From: Vibrio chagasii
GTDB lineage: Bacteria > Pseudomonadota > Gammaproteobacteria > Enterobacterales > Vibrionaceae
Reading direction: 5' to 3'
DNA length: 64,000 nucleotides
Assembly: GCA_041879415.1 (NCBI GenBank)
Contig: CP090852.1
Coordinates: forward strand, 992,001-1,056,000
The position numbers were made by a program, and so were the translations under genes. Shown here piece after piece: positions 16,065-25,612 of this stretch. Within the stretch, counting starts at the first letter, position 1; each line of letters begins with the position of its first letter. Below the pieces are notes generated by a model, which searched no databases, was not told the origin of the DNA, and was given only the letters and a program-made list of their open reading frames with translations.

Positions 16065-17345
16065 CTAAGCTACAGATTCGCCCAGTGTTGGTTCAAGCAC
16101 TGTCTTTTGTTGCTTCTGCCATTTATCCACGACCAGTGCAGCAATCATGTCACCTTCTACATTAACTGCCGTACGAAATGTATCTAACGGACGTTCAATA
16201 ATCAGCAGAATCGCGATCGCTTCCAGTGGTATACCTGCGGCCAATAACACCAGCTGCATGCCAGACATAGACCCAGATGGCATGCCCGGAGCGCCCACAG
16301 AAGAGACCATCGCCATAATGAAGATCATCACCAAGCCAGAAGTCGTGAGGTCCACACCAAACAGTTGAGCCAAGAAGATTGCCGCCACACCTTCGAAAAG
16401 TGCCGTACCATCCATGTTCATCACTGCGCCAAGTGGTAACACCATGCTACTTGTACTTTGCGATACGCCGAGCTTTTCTTCTGCGCTCTGCATCGCCAGT
16501 GGCAAAGTTGCAGAGCTTGATGACGTTGCGAACGCCATCGCCATTGGTGCAGAGATACCTTTAAATAGTGTGCTAAGACGAATCCCAGTCATCACCTTGG
16601 CAATAGTCGGTAAGACAATCGCTCCGTGAATCAAAGTCAGCACAAACACGAGCAAAGCAAACAGTGCCAATTGCTCAAACAGTGATTCACCACCACGAAC
16701 GGTAAAATCGAGAACAATGGCGAAAACCGCGAGCGGTGCTAAACGAATGATCCAACCAACAATGGTATTGATGCTCTTGTTCAAGCCATTAAGCACCTCA
16801 AAAATCGGGTGTTTTTCTGGCAATGAAGAAAGTAGAGCAATACCTAGCATGAATGAGAACACGACAATCGCGAGCAAGTTACCATTGGTTAACGCCGCTA
16901 CCGGGTTCACTAGTGCCATACTAAAAAGCTTGCTGGCAATCGCAGCTCCGTCTGCAGCATCTTCACTTATGAGCTGAACACCATCTCCAACCGGAGCGAA
17001 GCTAGTTAGTGGTTCCCAAGCAGGCAGCAACAGTGAGGCACCCAAGCCCAAAGAAATGGCCACCAACGTCGTGAAGCTATAGAAAAGTACGGTATTGCGA
17101 CCAATTTTCTTCAATCGAGTTATCGAACCAATGCTTGTTATGCCTTGCAATAGCGAGAATAAAACCACTAACCCAACGACCATTTTTAGCAATCCTATAT
17201 AGGTAGTTTTGCCAAGCATTAAGAACTGATACCAACCCGATTGGGTTACATCAGATGTTGGAGAAATAAGTTGTGCCAGAAACCAAGCAAGCAATGCAGC
17301 TAGCATCAGTTGAAGAGGTAGAGAGTGGCGAAGTTTGGTCAACAT
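16065..17345 (-). CDS. Dicarboxylate/amino acid:cation symporter (DAACS)
   Basis: This 426-residue inner-membrane protein of the DAACS family has about eight hydrophobic helices plus two re-entrant segments. Diagnostic motifs are the serine-rich TSSSSATLP (HP1), the sodium-binding NMDGTAL (TM7), and GAPGMPSGSMSGMQLVL (HP2 and TM8). It imports a small acid (dicarboxylate, glutamate/aspartate or cystine) with sodium or protons. I use ATG 17345; a TTG start at 17375 preceded by AAAGG would add ten residues. It lies downstream of formaldehyde dehydrogenase but is separated from it by a strong terminator. Confidence 0.88.
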   Translation of the reverse strand: MLTKLRHSLPLQLMLAALLAWFLAQLISPTSDVTQSGWYQFLMLGKTTYIGLLKMVVGLVVLFSLLQGITSIGSITRLKKIGRNTVLFYSFTTLVAISLGLGASLLLPAWEPLTSFAPVGDGVQLISEDAADGAAIASKLFSMALVNPVAALTNGNLLAIVVFSFMLGIALLSSLPEKHPIFEVLNGLNKSINTIVGWIIRLAPLAVFAIVLDFTVRGGESLFEQLALFALLVFVLTLIHGAIVLPTIAKVMTGIRLSTLFKGISAPMAMAFATSSSSATLPLAMQSAEEKLGVSQSTSSMVLPLGAVMNMDGTALFEGVAAIFLAQLFGVDLTTSGLVMIFIMAMVSSVGAPGMPSGSMSGMQLVLLAAGIPLEAIAILLIIERPLDTFRTAVNVEGDMIAALVVDKWQKQQKTVLEPTLGESVA

Positions 17346-17444
17346 AAGGACGATTCCAGTAACCCTGTAGGACAATTCAGATACCTTTATTAAAGGGAAA
17401 CGCCTTTAATAAAAATATGCCTTGGTAAAGCATGCCTAGGAAAA

Positions 17445-17481
17445 AATAAAGTCCGTTAGATTCAATCTAACGGACTTTATT
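17445..17481 (-). terminator. Rho-independent terminator of adhC
   Basis: An almost perfect palindrome (AATAAAGTCCGTTAGATT / AATCTAACGGACTTTATT) with a minimal loop, followed on the minus strand by TTTTTTCC, lies 28 bp after the alcohol dehydrogenase stop. It is the longest stem in the window. Confidence 0.9.
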
Positions 17482-17509
17482 AAAACCAGATGAGGTTTAA
17501 GATTTAAGG

Positions 17510-18658
17510 CTATTTATCCATGTGTAGAACAGTACGGATAGACTCACCTTTGTGCATTAGTTCGAATGCTTCGTTTACGTCTTCAAGACCCATAGTGTGA
17601 GTGATGAACTCTTGTAGTCCGAACTCACCCGCCATGTAACGGTTTACGATTTCTGGAAGCTCAGAGCGGCCTTTAACACCACCGAAAGCAGAACCACGCC
17701 ATACACGACCTGTTACTAGTTGGAACGGACGAGTTGAGATCTCTTGGCCTGCACCTGCAACACCAATTACAACTGATTCACCCCAACCTTTGTGACAACA
17801 CTCAAGAGCTTGACGCATCACGTTTACGTTACCGATACATTCGAATGAGTAATCAACACCACCGTCTGTCATCTCAACGATAACGTCTTGGATTGGCTTG
17901 TCGTAGTTCATTGGGTTGATGCAGTCAGTCGCGCCAAGTTGTTTTGCTAGCTCAAATTTGCTCTCGTTGATATCAACACCGATGATTTTGCTTGCACCCG
18001 CCATACGAGCACCGATGATTGCTGAAAGACCGATACCGCCTAGACCGAATACAGCAACTGTGTCGCCTTTTTCAACTTTAGCTGTGTTCAGTACCGCACC
18101 CATACCAGTGGTTACGCCACAACCTAGAAGACAAACTTCCTCAAGAGGTGCTTCTTTGTTTACTTTCGCTAGTGAGATTTCTGGAAGTACAGTGTACTCA
18201 GAGAAAGTAGAACAACCCATGTAGTGGAAGATTGGCTCACCGTTGATAGAGAAACGGCTTGTGCCATCTGGCATTAGGCCTTTACCTTGAGTTTCACGCA
18301 CCGCTTGGCAAAGATTAGTTTTACCAGACTTACAGAATTTACATTCGCCACACTCTGCTGTGTAAAGTGGGATAACGTGGTCGCCAACTTCAACGCTTGT
18401 TACGCCTTCGCCGATCATTTCAACGATACCGCCACCTTCGTGACCAAGGATAGAAGGGAAGATACCTTCTGGATCGTCACCTGAAAGAGTGAATGCGTCA
18501 GTGTGACAAACACCAGTAGCAACGATACGAACAAGTACTTCGCCAGCCTTTGGCAGTTCAACGTCAACCGTTTCACGCTTTAGTGGCTCACCAGCTTTCC
18601 AAGCAACCATAGCTTTAGATTGGATATGAGTTTGACCAGGTTTGATTTCGATAGTCAT
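17510..18658 (-). CDS. frmA: S-(hydroxymethyl)glutathione dehydrogenase (class III ADH)
   Basis: This 382-residue zinc-dependent medium-chain dehydrogenase oxidises S-hydroxymethylglutathione to S-formylglutathione with NAD, detoxifying formaldehyde, and also acts as S-nitrosoglutathione reductase. Catalytic zinc ligands are Cys51 (GVCHTD) and GHEGGGIVE near 73. The structural-zinc cluster CGECKFCKSGKTNLC lies near 103-117, and the Rossmann GLGGIG in the middle. The family is highly conserved, so the call is firm. No S-formylglutathione hydrolase follows, as it often does, so that enzyme must be encoded elsewhere. A LysR gene lies upstream on the same strand. Confidence 0.95.
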   Translation of the reverse strand: MTIEIKPGQTHIQSKAMVAWKAGEPLKRETVDVELPKAGEVLVRIVATGVCHTDAFTLSGDDPEGIFPSILGHEGGGIVEMIGEGVTSVEVGDHVIPLYTAECGECKFCKSGKTNLCQAVRETQGKGLMPDGTSRFSINGEPIFHYMGCSTFSEYTVLPEISLAKVNKEAPLEEVCLLGCGVTTGMGAVLNTAKVEKGDTVAVFGLGGIGLSAIIGARMAGASKIIGVDINESKFELAKQLGATDCINPMNYDKPIQDVIVEMTDGGVDYSFECIGNVNVMRQALECCHKGWGESVVIGVAGAGQEISTRPFQLVTGRVWRGSAFGGVKGRSELPEIVNRYMAGEFGLQEFITHTMGLEDVNEAFELMHKGESIRTVLHMDK

Positions 18659-18828
18659 GTGATATTTCCTATATTAGTCAGTCAACGTTGAGCTTGTTTG
18701 TTATCGCTCTCTCGTTTTGTTGAGGCTAGTATAGGTGTGACCATCCAGTTTGATAATCCCATATTTTTGAGAATGATTATTACACATTGGTAATAATAAA
18801 CAGGAAGATTAACTCGTCTAACCGTAGA

Positions 18829-19710
18829 TCAAAGGTTTAGCCTAGGCTGAATAAAATCGATAAACGCAGAGATACGCTTAGATACCGAGGATGATTTATA
18901 GAACACCGCATTGACTCGCTCTCGGTCTGTGTCATTCAGCTTCAAATGCTCCAATACCGGAATCAATCGCCCTTCAGCAATATCTTGCTGCACCATAAAG
19001 CCAGATAAACAAGCGACACCATTACCTGCTAATACCAATTGGCGCACAGTCTCACCGTTGCTTGCTGTCATGGTTGGCTCTACGAAGTTTTGGTTTGGCA
19101 GTGGCCAGTGATTCAACACCTTCGCACCAGTAAAGCCCACCGTCTGATGCGTTGATAGCTCATCTGCATTTTGTGGTATGCCGCGTTTGGCTAGATAGGC
19201 AGGTGATGCCACCATATAGAGGAGACTCTTACCTAATGGTCGAGCGTGGAGTGTGGAGTCCGTTAATTTTCCTATTCGTATAGCGACATCGGTTCGTTTC
19301 TCGATTAAATCGACAAACCCTTCATTTGAGGTCAGTTCAAGCTCAATATCAGGATAAGCCTCATTAAACTCACCGACTATCGGTACTAACTGGTGGAACA
19401 CAAATGGGCTAGCGGCATCGACTCGCAAACGTCCTTTTGGTAGTTCACCGCGCGACACAATTTCCTCTTCAGCGCTTTGGATCATTTGTAAACCCAACCT
19501 AACAGAGTCAACAAACTGTCGCCCCTCTTCCGTCAGTTCAACTCGACGAGTAGTTCGATTAAAGAGAGAAACGCCTAACTGACTCTCTATTCGACTGACG
19601 CTTCGAGAGACGCGAGCCACTTGGATATCGAGCGTCTGAGCGGCTGCAGAAAAACCACCGCTATCAACAACAGTAAGCATAATTTCTAAATCATCCGATC
19701 GCGTTAACAC
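18829..19710 (-). CDS. LysR-family regulator
   Basis: This 293-residue LysR regulator has an N-terminal winged helix (residues 1-60, with FSAAAQTLDIQVARVSRSVSRIE) and a C-terminal effector domain. It starts with GTG at 19710, preceded by AGGAG. It is divergent from the MFS exporter gene at 19875, and the 164-bp interval contains an inverted repeat. The usual LysR arrangement therefore points to that exporter as its target rather than the formaldehyde dehydrogenase downstream. Confidence 0.88.
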   Translation of the reverse strand: MLTRSDDLEIMLTVVDSGGFSAAAQTLDIQVARVSRSVSRIESQLGVSLFNRTTRRVELTEEGRQFVDSVRLGLQMIQSAEEEIVSRGELPKGRLRVDAASPFVFHQLVPIVGEFNEAYPDIELELTSNEGFVDLIEKRTDVAIRIGKLTDSTLHARPLGKSLLYMVASPAYLAKRGIPQNADELSTHQTVGFTGAKVLNHWPLPNQNFVEPTMTASNGETVRQLVLAGNGVACLSGFMVQQDIAEGRLIPVLEHLKLNDTDRERVNAVFYKSSSVSKRISAFIDFIQPRLNL

Positions 19711-19751
19711 GGGAATCTCCTAAACCATTAACAGAACAACTATTGCATTTA

Positions 19752-19770
19752 TAACAAAAGTAATTTGTTA
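19752..19770 (+). promoter_or_regulatory. Candidate LysR operator
   Basis: TAACAAAAGTAATTTGTTA has 7-bp perfect arms about a 5-bp centre, 42 bp from the LysR start and 105 bp before the MFS gene. It is a plausible binding site for the adjacent LysR regulator. Confidence 0.5.
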
Positions 19771-19874
19771 ATCACACTGTTTTTGGCAAAGGATATTTCT
19801 CTCATAATCCTCGCCAACAAAACGAGCCAGTAAATCGGCTCCACTTTTAAGAATAACCTTTGAGAGAAATAATC

Positions 19875-21062
19875 ATGCCTCTAGCTTTACTTGCACTGAC
19901 GCTCAGCGCCTTTGCCATCGGAACCACAGAATTTGTCATCGTAGGCTTGATTCCTACCATGGCGAGCGACCTGAATGTATCACTGCCATCAGCTGGACTC
20001 TTAGTGAGTTTGTATGCGTTAGGCGTAGCGATTGGCGCACCAGTACTCACCGCATTAACGGGAAAATGGAACCGAAAATTGGTGCTGTTAACCGTGATGT
20101 CTTTGTTTGTTGTCGGTAACTTACTAGCATGGCAGGCTCCCGGCTATAACACGCTGATTGCGGCACGTATTCTTACCGGCCTTGCCCATGGTGTGTTCTT
20201 TTCGATTGGGTCAACTATCGCGACTGGATTGGTTTCAAAAGACAAAGCCGCGAGCGCAATAGCAATCATGTTTACTGGATTAACGGTTGCTCTAGTAACA
20301 GGCGTGCCACTAGGTACTTATATTGGCCAGACTTTTGGCTGGCAAGCGACCTTCTTGATCGTTGCTCTGCTAGGCTTAATCGCTTTGATTGGCAGTGCAT
20401 TATTAGTACCTAACAACCTAAAACAGCCACCAGCGGCTAAGTTATCAGCTCAACTAAAAGTTCTGACTCAGCCAAGACTGTTATTGGTTTATGCAATCAC
20501 AGCACTGGGATATGGAGGCACATTTACCGCGTTTACGTTCCTTGCTCCGATCCTAGAAAATGTGTCTGGTTTTGACTCAAGCGCAATCAGCCTAATCATG
20601 TTGGTTTACGGTGTTTCAGTCGCGGTAGGCAACATCTGGGGCGGTAAGATGGCCGACAAAATGGGGCCAATCAAAGCACTGACGGTTATCTTTTCTGGTC
20701 TAGCTGCGGTACTGGTTGTATTTAACTTCACGGCGGTTAACCCGTACGCATCAGTTGCTACTATTTTGATTTGGGGTGCTTTTGCCTTCGGTAATGTTCC
20801 AGGCTTACAAGTCTACGTGGTTAAGCTGGCAGAGAAATACACGCCAGATGCAGTAGACGTAGCATCAGGCTTGAACATCGCAGCCTTCAATGTAGGCATC
20901 GCACTTGGCTCTTGGGGCGGCGGTATCATTGTCGCAGAGTCTGGCTTAATGAACACACCTTGGATTGGCGCTGTGATTGTCTTAGTTGCACTAGCACTGA
21001 CTCGATTCAGTGGTCTATTAGACAAGAAGCAGAATCAACAAGTCGCTGCATCTAGCATCTAG
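19875..21062 (+). CDS. MFS efflux transporter (AraJ/YdhP type, DHA1)
   Basis: This 395-residue major facilitator protein with 12 predicted membrane helices resembles the AraJ/YdhP branch of drug:proton antiporters. The N-terminus LLALTLSAFAIGTTEFVIVG is characteristic, and the cytoplasmic loop motif GKWNRK follows TM2. ATG 19875 with upstream GAGAG is preferred to a TTG at 19860. It probably exports a toxic or excess metabolite under control of the divergent LysR protein. The substrate is unknown. Confidence 0.87.
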   Translation: MPLALLALTLSAFAIGTTEFVIVGLIPTMASDLNVSLPSAGLLVSLYALGVAIGAPVLTALTGKWNRKLVLLTVMSLFVVGNLLAWQAPGYNTLIAARILTGLAHGVFFSIGSTIATGLVSKDKAASAIAIMFTGLTVALVTGVPLGTYIGQTFGWQATFLIVALLGLIALIGSALLVPNNLKQPPAAKLSAQLKVLTQPRLLLVYAITALGYGGTFTAFTFLAPILENVSGFDSSAISLIMLVYGVSVAVGNIWGGKMADKMGPIKALTVIFSGLAAVLVVFNFTAVNPYASVATILIWGAFAFGNVPGLQVYVVKLAEKYTPDAVDVASGLNIAAFNVGIALGSWGGGIIVAESGLMNTPWIGAVIVLVALALTRFSGLLDKKQNQQVAASSI

Positions 21063-21083
21063 CATCTAGCTAAAATAGAAAAA

Positions 21084-21113
21084 ACAAAGCCCGAATCTAG
21101 GTTCGGGCTTTGT
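21084..21113 (+). terminator. Bidirectional terminator
   Basis: ACAAAGCCCGAA / TTCGGGCTTTGT, a perfect 12-bp stem with a 6-nt loop, lies between the convergent MFS and acetyltransferase genes. Confidence 0.8.
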
Positions 21114-21129
21114 CTATTTAGTTGTTCTA

Positions 21130-21690
21130 CTATTCATTATCAATTGGCTTCAGAACTCGGCATGGATTACCAACTGCGACCACATTGTCTGGAACATCTT
21201 TGGTTACCACACTACCCGCACCGATCACACTGTTTTTGCCAATGTTCACGCCAGGGCAAATGATCACTCCAGAACCAATCCAAGCATTGTCACCAATCGA
21301 GATTGGCGTACCGAATTCAACGCCTTCATCGACACGGCTCTTCACATCCAATGGGTGACCTGCCGTAAGCACTTGTACATTAGGGGCAAACAGCACATTG
21401 TCGCCAATCGTCACTTCTGCTACATCTAACACGACGCAGTTAAAGTTGGCGTAGAAATTCTTACCCAGCTTAATGTTTGAACCGTAATCACATCGAAATG
21501 GTGGCTCTAAATAAGCGCCTTCAGAATCAGGGATCAGCTTATCAATCGCCGTGCGCCATTCATCGGTATCTGGAATACTGTTGTTAAGCTTTTGCAGAAC
21601 CTTACGACACTCGATTCGCTCAGCGTACAACTCTTCATCCCATGCTAAGTAAGGCTCTCCAGCCAACATCTTCTGTTTTTCTGTTTTCAT
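21130..21690 (-). CDS. maa: Maltose/galactoside O-acetyltransferase family
   Basis: This 186-residue left-handed beta-helix (hexapeptide repeat) acyltransferase of the Maa/LacA/NodL family acetylates sugar hydroxyls from acetyl-CoA. The N-terminal Maa domain (KMLAGEPYLAWDEELYAER) precedes PPFRCDYGSNIKLG. The catalytic histidine is in LTAGHPLD, followed by hexapeptide repeats ending VPDNVVAVGNPCRVL. It is a complete single gene. A second member is at 49367. The physiological acceptor is not known. Confidence 0.9.
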   Translation of the reverse strand: MKTEKQKMLAGEPYLAWDEELYAERIECRKVLQKLNNSIPDTDEWRTAIDKLIPDSEGAYLEPPFRCDYGSNIKLGKNFYANFNCVVLDVAEVTIGDNVLFAPNVQVLTAGHPLDVKSRVDEGVEFGTPISIGDNAWIGSGVIICPGVNIGKNSVIGAGSVVTKDVPDNVVAVGNPCRVLKPIDNE

Positions 21691-21938
21691 GTTCTTTATC
21701 TACTTACCAAAAACTTTTCGCCGATTATAGAGGCTTGTACTGACACAATAATCAACGCTGCGCACAGTTTTACTATTCAATTCTGGCGTGAAAAATAGAT
21801 AACGGACAACCGATAAATAGGCTGAATCGACGCTATAGGTAAATAACAAAATGTAATGACAAGCTAAAGAATCGATAATTATCAATTTATGAAATGCACG
21901 CTATTCTAGTGATAATAGATCATGGATTAGAGGCGATA

Positions 21939-22928
21939 ATGAAAACAATTACCTACCAAAAATTGAGTGATACATTCTCAGTATCAGAACTTCCAACACC
22001 CAATTTAGAAAGTGAATTTGATGTCTTGGTTAAGGTTGTGGCTGTCGCGCTCAATCCCGTAGATGCGAAAATCAACCTTTGGCATGAAATGGTGCCAAAC
22101 ATAGACGATCAATTTGTTGGTGGCTTAGACGTTTCAGGTGAAATCATCGCAGTCGGCAGCAAGGTAGATAATTGGCAAGTTGGCGACAAGGTGCTTTATC
22201 ACGGCAATATGCGACGCCATCATGGTGGTTTTGCAGAACTCGCCGTTCAAGACTCTCGCACTTTGGTTCCACACCCAAATACCTCTCCAGAACAAGCAGC
22301 GGCTTTACCTTGTGCTGCGTGGACAGCCTACCGTGCTTTGGTGGATAAGCTTCATGCAAGCAACAAAGAGAGTTTACTCATCACTGGTGGTTCAGGTGGT
22401 GTAGGCAGCTTTGCGATTCAAATTGCCAAAGCACTTGGTGTAAAAACCATTATTACGACTTGCTCACAAGCCAATCATGCGGCGGTTCGCCAGCTTGGTG
22501 CGACTCACACCATCGATTACCGCAGCTCAGATGTCGTTACAGAGGTGATGAAGATTACTCAAGACCAAGGTGTGGATATTGCGCTGGATTGCGTCGGTGG
22601 CAAGAACGATAAACTTGCCGCTGATGTGTTGGCTTATGAAGGCGAAATGGTGGAGTTAGTGCAAACCGTGGCACCTGAGCGCTACGACAATGCTTTCCTT
22701 AAAGGATTAAGCTTTCACCAGCTTAGCCTAGGTTCAGGTCATGTGAATGGTGCTAAAGGTATGAAAACCTTGGTGGATGCAGGTAACGCCGTTAATGCTT
22801 TGGTTGAATCAGGTGACGTAGTCGTTCCTAACCTCAAGGTGATTACACTCGAAGAGATTGGTCACGCGCTACTGGATATGAGAAACCAACGCACGGTTGG
22901 CAAAATCATCGCCAAGCTGGCTCACTAA
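21939..22928 (+). CDS. Zinc-independent alcohol dehydrogenase/quinone oxidoreductase-like
   Basis: This 329-residue medium-chain dehydrogenase/reductase has a GroES-like N-terminal domain and a Rossmann domain (ITGGSGGVGSFAIQIAKALG). It lacks the structural-zinc cysteine cluster, so it belongs to the quinone oxidoreductase/zeta-crystallin-like group acting on quinones or alkenals with NAD(P)H. ATG 21939 preceded by AGAGGCGATA is chosen over an earlier frame start at 21894. It is a single gene. A palindromic GATAATTATC at 21874 lies in its upstream region. Confidence 0.82.
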   Translation: MKTITYQKLSDTFSVSELPTPNLESEFDVLVKVVAVALNPVDAKINLWHEMVPNIDDQFVGGLDVSGEIIAVGSKVDNWQVGDKVLYHGNMRRHHGGFAELAVQDSRTLVPHPNTSPEQAAALPCAAWTAYRALVDKLHASNKESLLITGGSGGVGSFAIQIAKALGVKTIITTCSQANHAAVRQLGATHTIDYRSSDVVTEVMKITQDQGVDIALDCVGGKNDKLAADVLAYEGEMVELVQTVAPERYDNAFLKGLSFHQLSLGSGHVNGAKGMKTLVDAGNAVNALVESGDVVVPNLKVITLEEIGHALLDMRNQRTVGKIIAKLAH

Positions 22929-22954
22929 TCTCAACACTCTACCGAACATCCCCA

Positions 22955-22988
22955 GCCTAGAAGTGATTCACTCCAGAACCTTCTAGGC
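22955..22988 (+). terminator. Convergent-gene hairpin
   Basis: GCCTAGAAG / CTTCTAGGC, 9-bp arms around a 16-nt loop, lies between the convergent oxidoreductase and ascG. No U-tract follows, so terminator function is uncertain. Confidence 0.4.
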
Positions 22989-23008
22989 ATTCCTTTAAGT
23001 CGAGTATC

Positions 23009-24004
23009 TTAGCGACTGAGTACTGAATCTCGAATGACAAGACTACCCGTAGTGTCGATGGCATCTGCGTGTTCCGAATCTCCAACGATTTGTAGAATCG
23101 CCTTTTGGGTCATTTGCTCTAATGGAACGCTCACAGAGGTTAAGCTTGGTGTGAGGAACTCGCCTACTTTACTGTTATCAAAGCCGACGATAGAGATATC
23201 TTGAGGTAGCTTGTAGCCCTTCTCTAGAAAGGCTTTCATCGCGCCGATTGCCATATCATCATTTTCCGAAACTACCGCGGTAAAAGCGACATCGTTGGCC
23301 AACAGTTCCTGCGCTGAGGTAAAACCACTCTCCATTGTCCAATCACCTTGTACGACTCTCAATTCGTTATAAGCAATCTTGTGTTTCAACAAAGTATCGC
23401 GATAAGCGGCGAAGCGCTGTTCGTCTGTCGATGACCCTGATTTCCCTCGGATCACAGCGATCTGCTGATGGCCTTGTTCAATAACATGCTCCATCATCAC
23501 ACAAGCACTTTGGTAGTGGTCTGTGGTAATCGCATGCTCAGGCTTCGAAGGCATTTCACGGTTGAGCACAAGAATGGGAGTGTCAGTGCTCTCAATGATC
23601 TGCGCGATTTCAGATTCACTGAAGCATTGCGGATAAATGATGATCCCGGCGCATTTCATATCGAGTAGAAAATTAATGGCTTTGCGCTCGTCTTCAGCAC
23701 TGTGTTTACCATCGGTAATCACCAACTGATGATTGTATTTTTCACTGTAAGAAGCGGCGTGATACATCAAAGACGAAAAGTAAGGGCCGTTGAAAAGCTC
23801 GTTGGTAATAACAAAACCGATAAAATTAGTCTTCTTAGTCGCCAATTGTTGAGCCAACAAGTTTGGTCGATAGCCTGTCTCCTGAATCGCATCAAAGACC
23901 TTCTTGGCAACGTCAGGCCTTACGATGTTCTTGCCGTTCAGCACGCGAGAGACCGTCGATTTCGAGACGCCAGCGCGGTTCGCAACATCAAGCATGGTTA
24001 CCAT
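23009..24004 (-). CDS. ascG: LacI-family repressor, AscG-like
   Basis: This 331-residue LacI/GalR regulator has its helix-turn-helix at residues 4-23 (MLDVANRAGVSKSTVSRVLNGKN), a hinge helix (PNLLAQQLATKK) and a periplasmic-binding-protein-like effector domain. It follows the 6-phospho-beta-glucosidase gene on the same strand after 96 bp, matching the AscG/AscB pairing of enterobacteria and vibrios. The expected targets are the two LacI-type palindromes upstream of ascB. The inducer is probably a beta-glucoside or its phosphate. Confidence 0.88.
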   Translation of the reverse strand: MVTMLDVANRAGVSKSTVSRVLNGKNIVRPDVAKKVFDAIQETGYRPNLLAQQLATKKTNFIGFVITNELFNGPYFSSLMYHAASYSEKYNHQLVITDGKHSAEDERKAINFLLDMKCAGIIIYPQCFSESEIAQIIESTDTPILVLNREMPSKPEHAITTDHYQSACVMMEHVIEQGHQQIAVIRGKSGSSTDEQRFAAYRDTLLKHKIAYNELRVVQGDWTMESGFTSAQELLANDVAFTAVVSENDDMAIGAMKAFLEKGYKLPQDISIVGFDNSKVGEFLTPSLTSVSVPLEQMTQKAILQIVGDSEHADAIDTTGSLVIRDSVLSR

Positions 24005-24063
24005 TCACTTACCCTTCTATAGAAAACTAGCCGACCTAAGCCAGCTAATTGTATTGCTTAGTG

Positions 24064-24087
24064 AAACGGCAACGCTCGCTGCCGTTT
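24064..24087 (-). other. Intercistronic hairpin between ascB and ascG
   Basis: AAACGGCA / TGCCGTTT forms an 8-bp stem with an 8-nt loop between ascB and ascG. Without a U-tract it is more likely a partial attenuator or RNA-stability element than a full terminator. Confidence 0.45.
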
Positions 24088-24100
24088 AATTGCAGGCATT

Positions 24101-25540
24101 CTAAATAGTGGCACCGTTAGATGCAATCACGCCTTTATACCACTCAAAAGACTTCTTGCGCTTACGCTCTAGTGTTCCTGACTGGTCGTTGTGTTTGTCT
24201 ACGTAAATGAATCCGTAGCGCTTTTTCATCTCGCCAGTGGTGAACGATACCAAGTCGATACAGCCCCAAGGGGTGTAGCCCATTAGATCAACGCCATCGA
24301 TCGCAACGGCTTTTTTCATCTCTTTGATGTGATCGCCAAGGTAGGCAATACGGTAGTCATCATTGATGCTGCCATCTTCTTCGATGGTATCAACCGCACC
24401 AAAACCATTCTCAACGATGAACAGTGGCACTTCATAACGCTCATAAAGAGACGCTAAGCAGTAACGCAAGCCTGTTGGGTCAATCGGCCAGCCCCAATCG
24501 CTCGACTTGATGAACGGGTTCTCGACCGAATTTTCATGTCCACCGTCCATTGCTTCTTCAGTCGACTGATGCGAAGAAGAATCCAAGGTATTCGACATGT
24601 AGTAACTAAAGCCTAAGTAATCGGCTTTACCCTCTTTTAGGATCTGCTCATCTTCAGGCTGCATTTCGATATTAAAGCCTTTAATAGCCCAATCACGCTT
24701 GGCATAGCTTGGGTAGTGACCACGAACCATGACATCAGAGAAGAAATAACGATCACGCATCGCTTGCTGCGCCACCATGATGTCTTCTGGCTTTGAAGAG
24801 CGAGGGTAGAAAGGCACCATCGCACACATTGCGCCGATCTGCAGATCTGGGTTGATCTCATGACCTTTCTTCACCACCAATGCGCTCGCAACAAACTGAT
24901 GGTGAACCGCTTGGTACATCGCTTCTTGCGGCTTTTCGCACTGTGGGAACTTCACGCCAGAGCATAGCCATCCGAAGATGTCCGCCGAGGTGTTCATCTG
25001 GTTATTGATCTCGTTAAAGGTCATCCAGTATTTCACTTTGTGCTGGTAACGCTCCATCACCGTGGTTGAGTACTTAACAAAGAAGTCGATCACTTTGCGA
25101 TTCATCCAGCCGCCGTATTCTTTCGCTAGATGGTAAGGCATTTCAAAGTGGCTCAGCGTCACTACCGGCTGAATATCGTATTTCAGAAGCTCATCAAACA
25201 GGTCATCGTAAAATTTTAAGCCCGCTTCACATGGCTCAGCTTCATCACCATTCGGGAAAATACGCGTCCACGCGATACTAGTGCGGAAACACTTAAAGCC
25301 CATCTCAGCAAATAACTTAATGTCTTCTTTGTAACGATGGTAGAAATCCACAGCAACTTGGTTAGGGTAGTTTTCACCATCGATTACACCATCGGTGATT
25401 CGACGTTGTACACCATGAGCGCCTGCCGTTAATACATCAACCACACTCACACCTTTACCATTCGCATCCCAGCCGCCTTCTAGCTGATGCGCCGCAACCG
25501 CGCCACCCCATAAAAAATCGTTTGGAAATTCGTTATTCAT
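24101..25540 (-). CDS. ascB: 6-phospho-beta-glucosidase
   Basis: This 479-residue glycoside hydrolase family 1 enzyme cleaves phosphorylated beta-glucosides such as cellobiose-, salicin- or arbutin-6-phosphate in the cytoplasm. The acid/base is in TFNEINNQ (near 175), the nucleophile in FIVENGFG (near 373), and the N-terminus reads PNDFLWGGAVAAHQLEGGW. Strong similarity to AscB/BglA and typical length give a firm call. The usual partner, a beta-glucoside PTS permease (AscF), is absent next to it, so phosphorylated substrate must come from a transporter encoded elsewhere. Upstream are two LacI-type operators. Confidence 0.92.
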   Translation of the reverse strand: MNNEFPNDFLWGGAVAAHQLEGGWDANGKGVSVVDVLTAGAHGVQRRITDGVIDGENYPNQVAVDFYHRYKEDIKLFAEMGFKCFRTSIAWTRIFPNGDEAEPCEAGLKFYDDLFDELLKYDIQPVVTLSHFEMPYHLAKEYGGWMNRKVIDFFVKYSTTVMERYQHKVKYWMTFNEINNQMNTSADIFGWLCSGVKFPQCEKPQEAMYQAVHHQFVASALVVKKGHEINPDLQIGAMCAMVPFYPRSSKPEDIMVAQQAMRDRYFFSDVMVRGHYPSYAKRDWAIKGFNIEMQPEDEQILKEGKADYLGFSYYMSNTLDSSSHQSTEEAMDGGHENSVENPFIKSSDWGWPIDPTGLRYCLASLYERYEVPLFIVENGFGAVDTIEEDGSINDDYRIAYLGDHIKEMKKAVAIDGVDLMGYTPWGCIDLVSFTTGEMKKRYGFIYVDKHNDQSGTLERKRKKSFEWYKGVIASNGATI

Positions 25541-25612
25541 ACCATCACTCGCTACAAGTTATTCGCTAGAAAATAGATAGGTTTAAGGTAACAAACTTAA
25601 AAGCCGCCACTC

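Noticed and set aside
17345..17375. TTG start giving a ten-residue longer symporter
   Set aside because: AAAGG precedes it, but an ATG with GGA is available and adds no signal. The longer form is kept only as an alternative.
18769..18787. Fur-like GAGAATGATTATTA upstream of frmA
   Set aside because: Only the left half matches a Fur-type box. The right half is poor, and nothing else suggests iron control of formaldehyde dehydrogenase.
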